Assembly (NCBI GenBank): GCA_030446945.1
Contig: JAUJMI010000211.1
Location: 1-6,713, forward strand
Source of the DNA: Longimicrobium sp.
GTDB lineage: Bacteria; Gemmatimonadota; Gemmatimonadetes; Longimicrobiales; Longimicrobiaceae
DNA: 6,713 nucleotides
Reading direction: 5' to 3'
A model generated the notes under the pieces. It saw nothing but the letters and a program-made list of their open reading frames with translations, was not told where the DNA came from and ran no database searches. The position numbers and the translations under genes were made by a program. Of the stretch, positions 1 to 5,172 are shown in pieces (position 1 is the first letter of the stretch; each line of letters begins with the position of its first letter).

Positions 1-125
1 CCTACATCAGCCAGCTGGAGCGCGGGCTGAAGTCGCCGACGCTGCGCGTGTTCCGCGGGCTGGCGGAGGCGCTGGGGACGAGCGCGGCCGAGCTGCTGCG
101 GAAGGCGGAGGATTCGGCGGTGTGA
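1..125 (+). CDS. XRE-family helix-turn-helix transcriptional regulator, C-terminal part (5' end outside window)
   Basis: Reading from base 3, the window opens inside an ORF giving about 40 residues before TGA at 123-125. The segment YISQLERGLKSPTL matches the third (recognition) helix and following turn of Cro/C1-type HTH domains, where S-x-L-E-x-G-x-x-x-P-T-L is the family hallmark. It continues FRGLAEALGTSAAELLRKAE, the usual fourth and fifth helices and short acidic tail. By family, the protein would be a dimeric DNA-binding repressor or activator of small size, but its target cannot be told from this end. The last 60 coding bases before the tail recur almost unchanged at 2724-2783, and the final 29 in diverged form at 3251-3279, so this gene is the likely intact relative of the two downstream remnants. 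A hairpin followed by a T-run lies about 85 bases after the stop. The XRE assignment is firm, the role unknown. Confidence 0.85.
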   Translation, partial: YISQLERGLKSPTLRVFRGLAEALGTSAAELLRKAEDSAV

Positions 126-140
126 GGCTGGACGGTTCCG

Positions 141-162
141 CGGCTCGAGACGAGGCGAGCCG
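141..162 (+). other. Perfect 7-bp hairpin just after the XRE stop codon
   Basis: CGGCTCG at 141-147 pairs exactly with CGAGCCG at 156-162 across an 8-base loop, starting 16 bases after the XRE stop codon. There is no T-run after it. It could stabilise the 3' end of the XRE mRNA or act with the hairpin at 211-236. In DNA this rich in G and C a 7-bp stem can also arise by chance. Confidence 0.3.
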
Positions 163-210
163 TCATGCGTCGCGTGCGTCGTTGCCGACTTCATCTGGCG
201 CAAGCGGATC

Positions 211-236
211 GACGCCTCCGCGCCACAGGCGTTTTT
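211..236 (+). terminator. Rho-independent terminator-like hairpin after the XRE gene
   Basis: The arms ACGCCT (212-217) and AGGCGT (227-232) are perfectly complementary, with a 9-base loop and a possible G-U pair below (211 with 233). The 3' arm runs into a stretch of five T at 232-236, one of the very few T-runs in this GC-rich window. It lies 86 bases downstream of the XRE stop codon and upstream of the signalling gene, so it probably ends the XRE transcript. The stem is only 6 bp, so this is a moderate call. A second hairpin without a T-run (141-147 with 156-162) lies between it and the stop codon. Confidence 0.45.
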
Positions 237-360
237 ATGTCGTGAGGCGGGCGATCCCCTCTGAGGCGGCATCGTCTGTGCTGCGGTCGCCGTACCTGGC
301 ACCACACCGCCAACCCGGCGCACCACGGACGATGACGATCACCACCTTGCGCGGGGCGGA

Positions 361-2652
361 GTGATGCACCGGCTCCTGGTCGAGCAGCTCACGCGCCGCT
401 TCGGCTCCGTCGCGGATGTGCCGCCGGAGCTCTGTGGCTTCGTCGAGGCCGTAAACCGGGCGTACCAGGAGGCGGACGCGGACCGTGCGCGCCTGGCACG
501 CTCGATGGAGCACGCCTCGCAGGAGGTGGAGGAGCGCTACCGTGAGCTGCGGCGGGAAGTGGCCGAGCGCGCCCGAGCGGAGGAAGCACTCACGCGCAGC
601 GCGGAATACTTTCGCGCCCTCATCGAGCACGCCTCGGACATCATCACGGTGGTGGAGCCGGACGGCACGGTGCGATACCACAGCCCCGCGATCGAGCGGG
701 TGCTCGGGTACACTCCCGCGCAGCTCGTGGGCACCAGCGTATTCGCGGGCGCCCATCCCGACGACCTCTCCGGAGTGCGCGAGTTCTTCCAGCGCGTCGG
801 CGAGTCGTCCGGCGCGGTCCATTCGTTCACCTACCGCAACCGCCACCGCGACGGCGGTTGGCGCGTACTGGAGCTGACGGCCACCAACCTGATCGACTCC
901 CCCACCGTGGCCGGGGTGGTCGTCAACTCACGCGACGTGACCGAGCGAGCCCGGACCGAAGAGGCGCTGCGCGAATCCGAGATCCGCTTTCGCACGGTCG
1001 TCGAGACGCTCGGGGAAGGGCTCATCATCACCGATCCCCACGACGTGATCCTGTACGCGAACCCCCGGGTGGAGGAGATCTACGGGTACAGGCCCGAGGA
1101 GCTCGTCGGGCGGCTGGGGTACGAGGTGCTGATGCCGGCCGACGAGGTGGCGGTGTTCAGCGAGCGGATGCAGCGCCGGCTCGAGGGGGTCTCCGAGCGT
1201 TACGAGATGCGCTCGCTGCGCAAGGACGGCACCATCGGGTGGACCGAGCTTCACGCGACGCCGTTCCTCAACGCGGCCGGCGAAGTGGTCGGCACCCTGG
1301 GCGCCATCACCGAGATCAGCGAGAGGAAGCGCACCGAGGAACAGCTCGCGTACGGCGCGCTCCACGACGCCCTAACGGGTCTGCCCAACCGCGCGTTGTT
1401 CATCAACCGCCTGGAGCACGCGCTGGAACGGATCCACCGCGGACGTGGAACCCCTTTCGCGGTCCTGTTCCTGGATCTGGACCGCTTCAAGCTCGTCAAC
1501 GATTCGCTCGGCCACGCAACCGGCGACGAGCTCCTGTGTGCCGTGGGCGCGCGGCTGGAACAGTCGCTGGATCCTGGCGACACCGTCTCCCGGTTTGGCG
1601 GAGATGAGTTCACGATCCTGCTGGAGAACGTGGCTTCTGCCGTCGACGCCTCACACGTTGCCGAGCGCTTGCTGCAAGCGCTGAGCGCCCCGTTCAAGGT
1701 CGGGGCGCACGAGGTGTTCGCCTCGGCGAGCATCGGGATCGCCCTGTGCGCGGGAGAGGTGCAGCCGGAGGAGGCGCTTCGCAACGCGGACGCGGCGCTG
1801 CACCGGGCAAAGCTCCGGGGAAAAGCGCGCTACGAGGTATTCGACCGCGAGATGCACGCGGCCGCGATGCTGCGCCTGCAGATCGAAACCGACCTGCGCG
1901 GGGCGCTGATCCACGACGAGGTGAAGCTCTTCTACCAGCCTATCGTTCTGCTGACGACGGGGCGCATCGTTGCGTTCGAGGCGCTGCTGCGGTGGGAGCA
2001 CCCCCGGTTCGGAATGATCCCCCCGGGGGACTTCGTGCCCGTGGCCGAAGAAACAGGACTCATCCTGCCGCTCGGCCGCTGGGTGGTGAACGAGGCGTGC
2101 CGACAGCTGGCCCGGTGGCAGCGGAGCATGCCACGCCAACCGCCGCTATCCGTATCCGTCAACCTGTCGGCCAGGCAGTTCATGCATGCCGGCCTGGTGG
2201 CGCAGATCTCTCGCGCGCTGATCGACAACGAGCTTGTTCCCGGATCGCTGGTGCTCGAGATGACCGAGAGCGTCCTGATCGAGAAGGAAGATACGGCCAG
2301 CTCGATGCTCGCGTCCCTCAAGGAGCTGGGGATCGAGATCCACCTCGACGACTTCGGCACGGGCTACGCCTCTCTCGCGTACCTGCGGCGATACCCCATG
2401 GATGTTGTGAAGATCGACCGCGAGTTCGTGGACGGAATGGAGCACGACGCGCGAAAGGCACAGTTCGTGGCCGCGATCATTGCCCTGGCTCGGAAGCTCG
2501 GGCTGCGCGTAGTCGCCGAGGGAGTCGAGTCGCGGGAGCAGCTGGCGCTGCTTCGGGAGCTGGGATGCGATTCCGCACAGGGGTACCTCATCTCTCCACC
2601 CGTCCCCGCCGACCAGGCGGAGCGGCTCGTGCACGACGATCCGCACTGGTAG
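361..2652 (+). CDS. PAS-PAS-GGDEF-EAL cyclic di-GMP signalling protein
   Basis: A 763-residue soluble protein expected to make and/or break cyclic di-GMP in the cytoplasm in response to a signal sensed by its PAS domains. Order: a charged helical N-terminus (about 1-80, probably coiled coil, of the kind found before PAS domains in sensor kinases), PAS1 (about 80-198), PAS2 (about 205-325), GGDEF (about 332-495) and EAL (about 510-757). No membrane segment is seen. The cyclase motif GGDEF is exact at 413-417, with LHDALTGLPNR and the LDLDRFKLVND segment before it. The product-inhibition site RxxD is altered to DPGD at 404-407. The EAL half keeps every catalytic or metal-binding residue I could place: E540 (EALLRW), N601, E633, D663-D664 (DDFGTGY), K684, E720, E723 and Q740. 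Both activities are thus chemically possible; which one dominates is not predictable. GTG at 361 and ATG at 364 are both possible starts; a GGGGCGGA stretch lies just upstream and ATG at 364 has the better spacing. The gene appears monocistronic. Confidence 0.93.
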   Translation: MMHRLLVEQLTRRFGSVADVPPELCGFVEAVNRAYQEADADRARLARSMEHASQEVEERYRELRREVAERARAEEALTRSAEYFRALIEHASDIITVVEPDGTVRYHSPAIERVLGYTPAQLVGTSVFAGAHPDDLSGVREFFQRVGESSGAVHSFTYRNRHRDGGWRVLELTATNLIDSPTVAGVVVNSRDVTERARTEEALRESEIRFRTVVETLGEGLIITDPHDVILYANPRVEEIYGYRPEELVGRLGYEVLMPADEVAVFSERMQRRLEGVSERYEMRSLRKDGTIGWTELHATPFLNAAGEVVGTLGAITEISERKRTEEQLAYGALHDALTGLPNRALFINRLEHALERIHRGRGTPFAVLFLDLDRFKLVNDSLGHATGDELLCAVGARLEQSLDPGDTVSRFGGDEFTILLENVASAVDASHVAERLLQALSAPFKVGAHEVFASASIGIALCAGEVQPEEALRNADAALHRAKLRGKARYEVFDREMHAAAMLRLQIETDLRGALIHDEVKLFYQPIVLLTTGRIVAFEALLRWEHPRFGMIPPGDFVPVAEETGLILPLGRWVVNEACRQLARWQRSMPRQPPLSVSVNLSARQFMHAGLVAQISRALIDNELVPGSLVLEMTESVLIEKEDTASSMLASLKELGIEIHLDDFGTGYASLAYLRRYPMDVVKIDREFVDGMEHDARKAQFVAAIIALARKLGLRVVAEGVESREQLALLRELGCDSAQGYLISPPVPADQAERLVHDDPHW

Positions 2653-2705
2653 TCTCGCTTCTCCCCGCCTGCAGCATTCACTTGCTCCGTCGCGCCCATG
2701 CGCAG

Positions 2706-2795
2706 CGCCGGCTGAAGCCGCCCTTCCGCGGGCTGGCGGAGGCGCTGGGGACGAGCGGGGCGGAGCTGCTGCGGAAGGCGGAGGGGGCGGCGTAG
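2706..2795 (+). pseudogene. XRE regulator tail remnant, copy 2 (no start, HTH core missing)
   Basis: Bases 2724-2783 match the 3' end of the XRE gene at 51-110 in 58 of 60 positions, and the same reading frame is preserved to a TAG at 2793-2795. The frame reads RRLKPP, then FRGLAEALGTSGAELLRKAE, then GAA. Compared with the gene at the left edge, 12 bases coding TLRV are missing, the recognition helix is absent, and no start codon or ribosome binding site fits this frame nearby. It therefore looks like a dead fragment of a closely related XRE gene. It lies between the end of the cyclic di-GMP gene and the DUF433 antitoxin. Its two differences from copy 1 are shared with copy 3, so copies 2 and 3 come from the same variant. 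Confidence 0.75.
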
Positions 2796-2890
2796 GGTGC
2801 GCGTGGGTGAGCGCGCTGGAGCGGCTCCGGGTGTGCGGCGTTGGCGGGGCACACGGATCGTGGGTATCTCTCGTTTCCTCGAACCTCCAC

Positions 2891-3115
2891 ATGGATCTCT
2901 CCAGCATCGTACACAGCCACCCGGAGATCGTGAGCGGCGAGCCCGTCTTCGTCGGCACCCGCGTGCCGGCGCGCAACCTCGTCGAATGGCTGGAGGGGGG
3001 GCACACGCTGGACGAGTTTCTGGACAATTTCCCGTCCGTCAGCCGCGGCCAGGCTATCACCTTCCTGGAGCAGGCCACAGAAGCGTTCCTCGCCGGAATC
3101 CCCCGCGCCGCATGA
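2891..3115 (+). CDS. DUF433 family antitoxin (VapB-like), apparently complete
   Basis: A 74-residue protein of the DUF433 (COG2442) family, normally the antitoxin of a PIN-like DUF5615 toxin. The hallmark is HPEIVSGEPVFVGTRVPARNL (8-28), compare the family pattern NP-I-x-G-x-P-x-I/F-x-G-T-R-V/I-P. After it come a helix WLEGGHTLDEFLDNFPSVS (33-51) and a final helix QAITFLEQATEAFL (54-67). The length is normal for the family. By family it should be a small winged-helix-like protein that binds the toxin and probably its own promoter. ATG at 2891 is chosen because it places the family's usual N-terminus; an in-frame upstream extension to 2807 reads as low-complexity filler. No convincing Shine-Dalgarno sequence precedes it. 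The TGA overlaps the toxin ATG (ATGA, 3112-3115), as expected for a coupled antitoxin-toxin operon. Because the toxin is broken, this is now an orphan antitoxin. Confidence 0.85.
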   Translation: MDLSSIVHSHPEIVSGEPVFVGTRVPARNLVEWLEGGHTLDEFLDNFPSVSRGQAITFLEQATEAFLAGIPRAA

Positions 3116-3254
3116 AAGAGGAGGAGTCGAGCGGGCGGCGCGTCCTTCTGGATGAGATGCTGCCGCGCCTTCTCGCGCGCGAGCTCCCCGGGCACGACGT
3201 CATGACGGTCGCGGACGCGAGTTGGGGCGATTGCTGAACGGGGAGCTAGTGCGG
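3112..3254 (+). pseudogene. DUF5615 PIN-like toxin, frameshifted and truncated
   Basis: From ATG at 3112 the frame gives 41 residues to TGA at 3235-3237. Residues 10-37 (RVLLDEMLPRLLARELPGH, DVMTVADAS) are the typical start of DUF5615 (COG4634) PIN-like RNases, including the first acidic residue D14. After W38-G39 the frame fails, but a second frame from 3228 reads R-LLNGELVR, which continues the family's W-x-G-x-x-NGELL segment. One missing base, probably G near 3229, restores W-G-G-L-L-N-G-E-L with the correct spacing. Beyond about 3254 neither frame continues the family: the central FDV-x-L-T-x-D strand and the C-terminal half, which carry further active-site acids, are gone, replaced by XRE repeat copy 3. 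The toxin is therefore expected to be inactive even if the missing base is a sequencing error. It overlaps the antitoxin stop by 4 bases, the normal operon order for this pair. Confidence 0.8.
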
Positions 3255-3297
3255 GGCGGAGCTGCTGCGGAAGGCGGAGGAGGGGACGGCGGCTTGA
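3251..3297 (+). pseudogene. XRE regulator tail remnant, copy 3
   Basis: Bases 3251-3279 are identical to 2755-2783 (29 of 29) and differ from 81-110 only at the two positions where copy 2 also differs. The XRE frame reads AELLRKAEEGTAA and ends at TGA 3295-3297. Similarity to the gene at the left edge extends past the stop: TGAGACTGGACAG here against TGAGGCTGGACGG at 123-135. Only the last 14 codons of the XRE gene survive, with no start and no DNA-binding helix. It begins exactly where similarity to the DUF5615 toxin ends, so it marks a recombination junction. Confidence 0.75.
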
Positions 3298-3393
3298 GAC
3301 TGGACAGTGCCTTCGCACCGCGTCAAACTAACGGAGGCGCCGGGTGTACAGACTTGGCAACCTTCCCACGACGGCAGATCCGAACGAGGTGAC

Positions 3394-3397
3394 GGAG
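3394..3397 (+). promoter_or_regulatory. Ribosome binding site for the 75-residue gene
   Basis: GGAG lies four bases before ATG at 3402, within GAGGTGACGGAG, which offers a second Shine-Dalgarno-like GAGGTG further upstream. This supports 3402 as the start of the small protein and argues against the longer overlapping frame that opens with GTG at 3344. Confidence 0.5.
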
Positions 3398-3401
3398 CAC
3401 C

Positions 3402-3629
3402 ATGACCGAGCGCGACGCGAAGATCGACTATCTGGAACAGGCCATCCCGGAGCTCGCGAGCGCGGCGGTGACGCAGGCTTACTACGCATCGCTCGCGGCG
3501 GGAAACGACGTGATGGTGGTCGAGAACGGAGCGATCTACGAGGTCTCACCGGACGGCAGACGCACCTATGTCAAAGCGGTCGAGCCGTCGGTCCCGGTCG
3601 AGCCGGGAGCCAGGCGCAGCTTCCGTTGA
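3402..3629 (+). CDS. Small protein upstream of zeta-like toxin, candidate antitoxin
   Basis: A 75-residue protein that I cannot assign to a named family with certainty. Residues 3-32 (rich in Ala, Glu and Leu, ending TQAYYASLAAG) should form one or two helices. Residues 35-60 (NDVMVVENGAIYEVSPDGRR, TYVKAV) look like a beta hairpin, and the tail PSVPVEPGARRSF is Pro- and Arg-rich. The C-terminal pattern GAIYEV-PDG-R-x-x-VK-x-x-x-P-x-x-PV-x-x-G looks like one I recall in small proteins encoded before chromosomal zeta-like kinases. The gene has GGAG upstream and strong G/C third-position preference, so it is very likely translated. Its stop overlaps the next gene's proposed TTG start (TTGA, 3626-3629), which suggests translational coupling. 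Inference: it neutralises the zeta-like protein. It has no resemblance I can see to the three-helix epsilon antitoxin or to the HTH-containing PezA, so its mode of inhibition would be different. Confidence 0.7.
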   Translation: MTERDAKIDYLEQAIPELASAAVTQAYYASLAAGNDVMVVENGAIYEVSPDGRRTYVKAVEPSVPVEPGARRSFR

Positions 3630-4375
3630 ACACGGACATACCCCGGCTGCGGATGTTCGCGGGTCCGAACGGTTCGGGGAAGAGCACCATCAAGTCGGTC
3701 ATCCCGGCGGAGCTCGTGGGTACGTACGTCAATGCGGATGACCTGGAAAAGGAGATCCGCGCAACTGGCTGCATCGACCTGACGGCGTTCGGGATCCATG
3801 CAAGCCAGGAAGACGTCTACCGGTTCTTCCAGGATTCCTCCCTCCTTCGGCGCGCCGAGCTGACCTCCGCCGCCGCTGCGATCCACGTGCGCGGCACACG
3901 TCTCGACTTCGGCCAGTTGCAGGCGAACTCGTACTTCGCGTCCGTCGCGGCCGACTTCATACGTCGCAGGCTGATCGGCGAATCCGCGTCGATGACCTTC
4001 GAAACCGTGATGTCTTCCGAAGACAAGATCGCATTCATGCGGGAGGCTCGAGCCGCAGGCTATCGCACGTACCTGTACTACATCTCCACGAGCGATCCCA
4101 CCATCAACGTGTCGCGGGTTAAGAACCGCGTCCGTTCGGGCGGCCACACGGTCCCGGAAGACAAGATCATCAGCCGATATTATCGCTCGATGCAGCTACT
4201 CACCGCGGCGATCCGGGCATCGAACCGCGCTTACATTTTCGACAACTCCACGAAAGACAGGATCTGGCTGGCCGAGATCACCGACGGGTCCACGCTCGAA
4301 ATGAAGACGACCGAAGTGACGGGATGGTTCAAGCGCTATGTCTTGGACGGCCTGGACGCCGCGGGTTCCGAGTAG
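3626..4375 (+). CDS. Zeta toxin-like P-loop kinase (COG4185 type)
   Basis: A 249-residue P-loop kinase of the zeta toxin superfamily. Known zeta toxins phosphorylate UDP-N-acetylglucosamine and block cell wall synthesis; the substrate of this subgroup is inferred, not shown. Strand RLRMFA leads into Walker A GPNGSGKST (13-21). NADDLEKEI (36-44) follows, as in zeta proteins after the first strand-helix unit, then FETVMSS (125-131), the equivalent of the family's FE-T segment involved in substrate binding. The lid-like block RVKNRVRSGGHTVPEDKI, then ISRYYRS (164-188), is rich in Arg for phosphate contacts. FDNST (205-209) is the usual C-terminal strand. TTG at 3626 is preferred as start because it sits four bases into the preceding stop and keeps the first beta strand; ATG at 3653 would cut it. 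An alternative GTG at 3344 would cover the small gene out of frame. All key motifs are intact, so it is probably active and needs an antidote. It converges on the PhoU gene. Confidence 0.85.
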   Translation: MNTDIPRLRMFAGPNGSGKSTIKSVIPAELVGTYVNADDLEKEIRATGCIDLTAFGIHASQEDVYRFFQDSSLLRRAELTSAAAAIHVRGTRLDFGQLQANSYFASVAADFIRRRLIGESASMTFETVMSSEDKIAFMREARAAGYRTYLYYISTSDPTINVSRVKNRVRSGGHTVPEDKIISRYYRSMQLLTAAIRASNRAYIFDNSTKDRIWLAEITDGSTLEMKTTEVTGWFKRYVLDGLDAAGSE

Positions 4376-4429
4376 CGCCGAGTCTGGACACACGTCCCTT
4401 TCGAGCCGCATCAGCCGGTCTGAGCGGGC

Positions 4430-5158
4430 TCAAGCCGGCGCCATCCCGCCGGCGAGCCCGGGTCCGGGCGAGTCGCGCGGGTCGGCGCGGTCCTCCGGGT
4501 CCTCGTCGAAGTAGTCCAGGCGGTCCAGGGGCATGATCACGGCCGAGAGCACGTTCATCAGGTGCGCCACCACGCGCTTGACGTAGCGCCACGCCAGCGC
4601 GCGGGCCACGGCCTGCGGGCCGGGGTCGTCGCGGCGGATCAGGGCCGACACCTCTCCGTCGGAGCGGTGCAGCAGCGCGTCGCCGCGCACGCGCAGGGCG
4701 CGGCAGCGGCCGGCGTCGCGCGTGCGGAAAGCGGCGCCGGTCTCGTCGATCATCAGCGCCACGTCCTCGGCCACCCGGCGCCACTCCGCGGCATCCGGGA
4801 GCTCGCCCAGCCGTGCCCCGTCCACCGCCAGGTCCAGCAGGTTCTTGGCGTAGTCGCCCACCCGCTCGATGTCCTTGACGATGGACATGTAGACGAGCAC
4901 GGTGGGCGAATCGATGCCGCCGAAGACGCTGGCGTGCACCAGCAGCTCCCGGCGGATCTCACGTTCGAGCTGATTCACCTGCTGGTCCGTGGCGCGCAGC
5001 TCCGCACGCACCTCGTTCGCCACCGCGTCGCCCAGCAGCGCGGCCACGGCCAGGTCGAACTCGCGCCGGTCGAGGAGGAACATCGCCTGCACCTTCTCCT
5101 CCACGCTGTCCAGGCGCTCGCTGACGCGGCTGCGGCGGCGCAGGAAGTCGAACACCAT
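4430..5158 (-). CDS. PhoU-like protein partner of Na/Pi cotransporter
   Basis: A 242-residue all-helical protein of the PhoU superfamily. PhoU proteins regulate phosphate uptake at the inner face of the membrane, and in many Na/Pi cotransporters this domain is fused to the C-terminus. The first helical bundle carries the PhoU signature at 93-108, IVKDIERVGDYAKNLL, with the metal-binding E98-x-x-x-D102. The equivalent place in the second bundle reads YVKRVVAHLMN (192-202): the expected Glu and Asp are K194 and A198, so the second metal site appears lost. The end, after DYFDED, is a disordered acidic and Pro/Gly-rich tail (about 216-242). ATG at 5158 has an excellent AGGAGG eight bases upstream that overlaps the stop codon of the transporter gene, so the two are one operon and coupled in translation. 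Function inferred: feedback control of the transporter. Confidence 0.85.
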   Translation of the reverse strand: MVFDFLRRRSRVSERLDSVEEKVQAMFLLDRREFDLAVAALLGDAVANEVRAELRATDQQVNQLEREIRRELLVHASVFGGIDSPTVLVYMSIVKDIERVGDYAKNLLDLAVDGARLGELPDAAEWRRVAEDVALMIDETGAAFRTRDAGRCRALRVRGDALLHRSDGEVSALIRRDDPGPQAVARALAWRYVKRVVAHLMNVLSAVIMPLDRLDYFDEDPEDRADPRDSPGPGLAGGMAPA

Positions 5159-5166
5159 AGCCGGAA

Positions 5167-5172
5167 CCTCCT
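5167..5172 (-). promoter_or_regulatory. Strong ribosome binding site of the PhoU-like gene
   Basis: On the minus strand AGGAGG ends eight bases before ATG at 5158. It shares bases with the TAG stop (5171-5173) of the transporter gene, so ribosomes finishing the transporter are placed directly on the next start site. Confidence 0.75.

Larger units (their letters stand above)
2755..3279 (+). repeat. 29-bp perfect direct repeats bracketing the DUF433-DUF5615 remnant
   Basis: The 29-base repeat units are 2755-2783 and 3251-3279, 496 bases apart start to start. Between them lies nothing but the DUF433 antitoxin, the broken toxin and short spacers. Each unit is the 3' end of an XRE coding sequence (G-AELLRKAE), and a longer diverged unit is at 51-110. 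Repeats of this length can support deletion or expansion of the interval by homologous recombination. Confidence 0.8.

Noticed and set aside
122..364. An 80-codon plus-strand frame between the XRE gene and the signalling gene.
   Set aside because: It starts inside the XRE stop region, has no ribosome binding site, runs through both hairpins, and its product is Ser, Arg and Pro-rich filler.
2841..2870. A possible sigma-70 promoter before the antitoxin (TTGGCG, 18 bases, TATCTC).
   Set aside because: The -35 is plausible but the -10 matches the consensus at only three positions, too weak to annotate without transcript data.
2146..3318. A 390-codon minus-strand frame across the EAL region and the toxin-antitoxin remnant.
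   Set aside because: It is antisense to the conserved EAL domain and DUF433, with Pro, Arg and Ala-rich filler and no recognisable motif.
3344..3625. A 94-codon N-terminal extension of the zeta-like kinase starting at GTG 3344.
   Set aside because: It covers the 75-residue gene out of frame and reads as random sequence. Zeta-like proteins begin just before the Walker A strand, and TTG 3626 overlapping the previous stop fits that.
4403..4439. A possible terminator between the convergent zeta and PhoU genes (GAGCC with GGCTC, or GCCGG with CCGGC).
   Set aside because: The stems are only 5 bp with long loops, no T-run follows on either strand, and part lies within the PhoU coding end.
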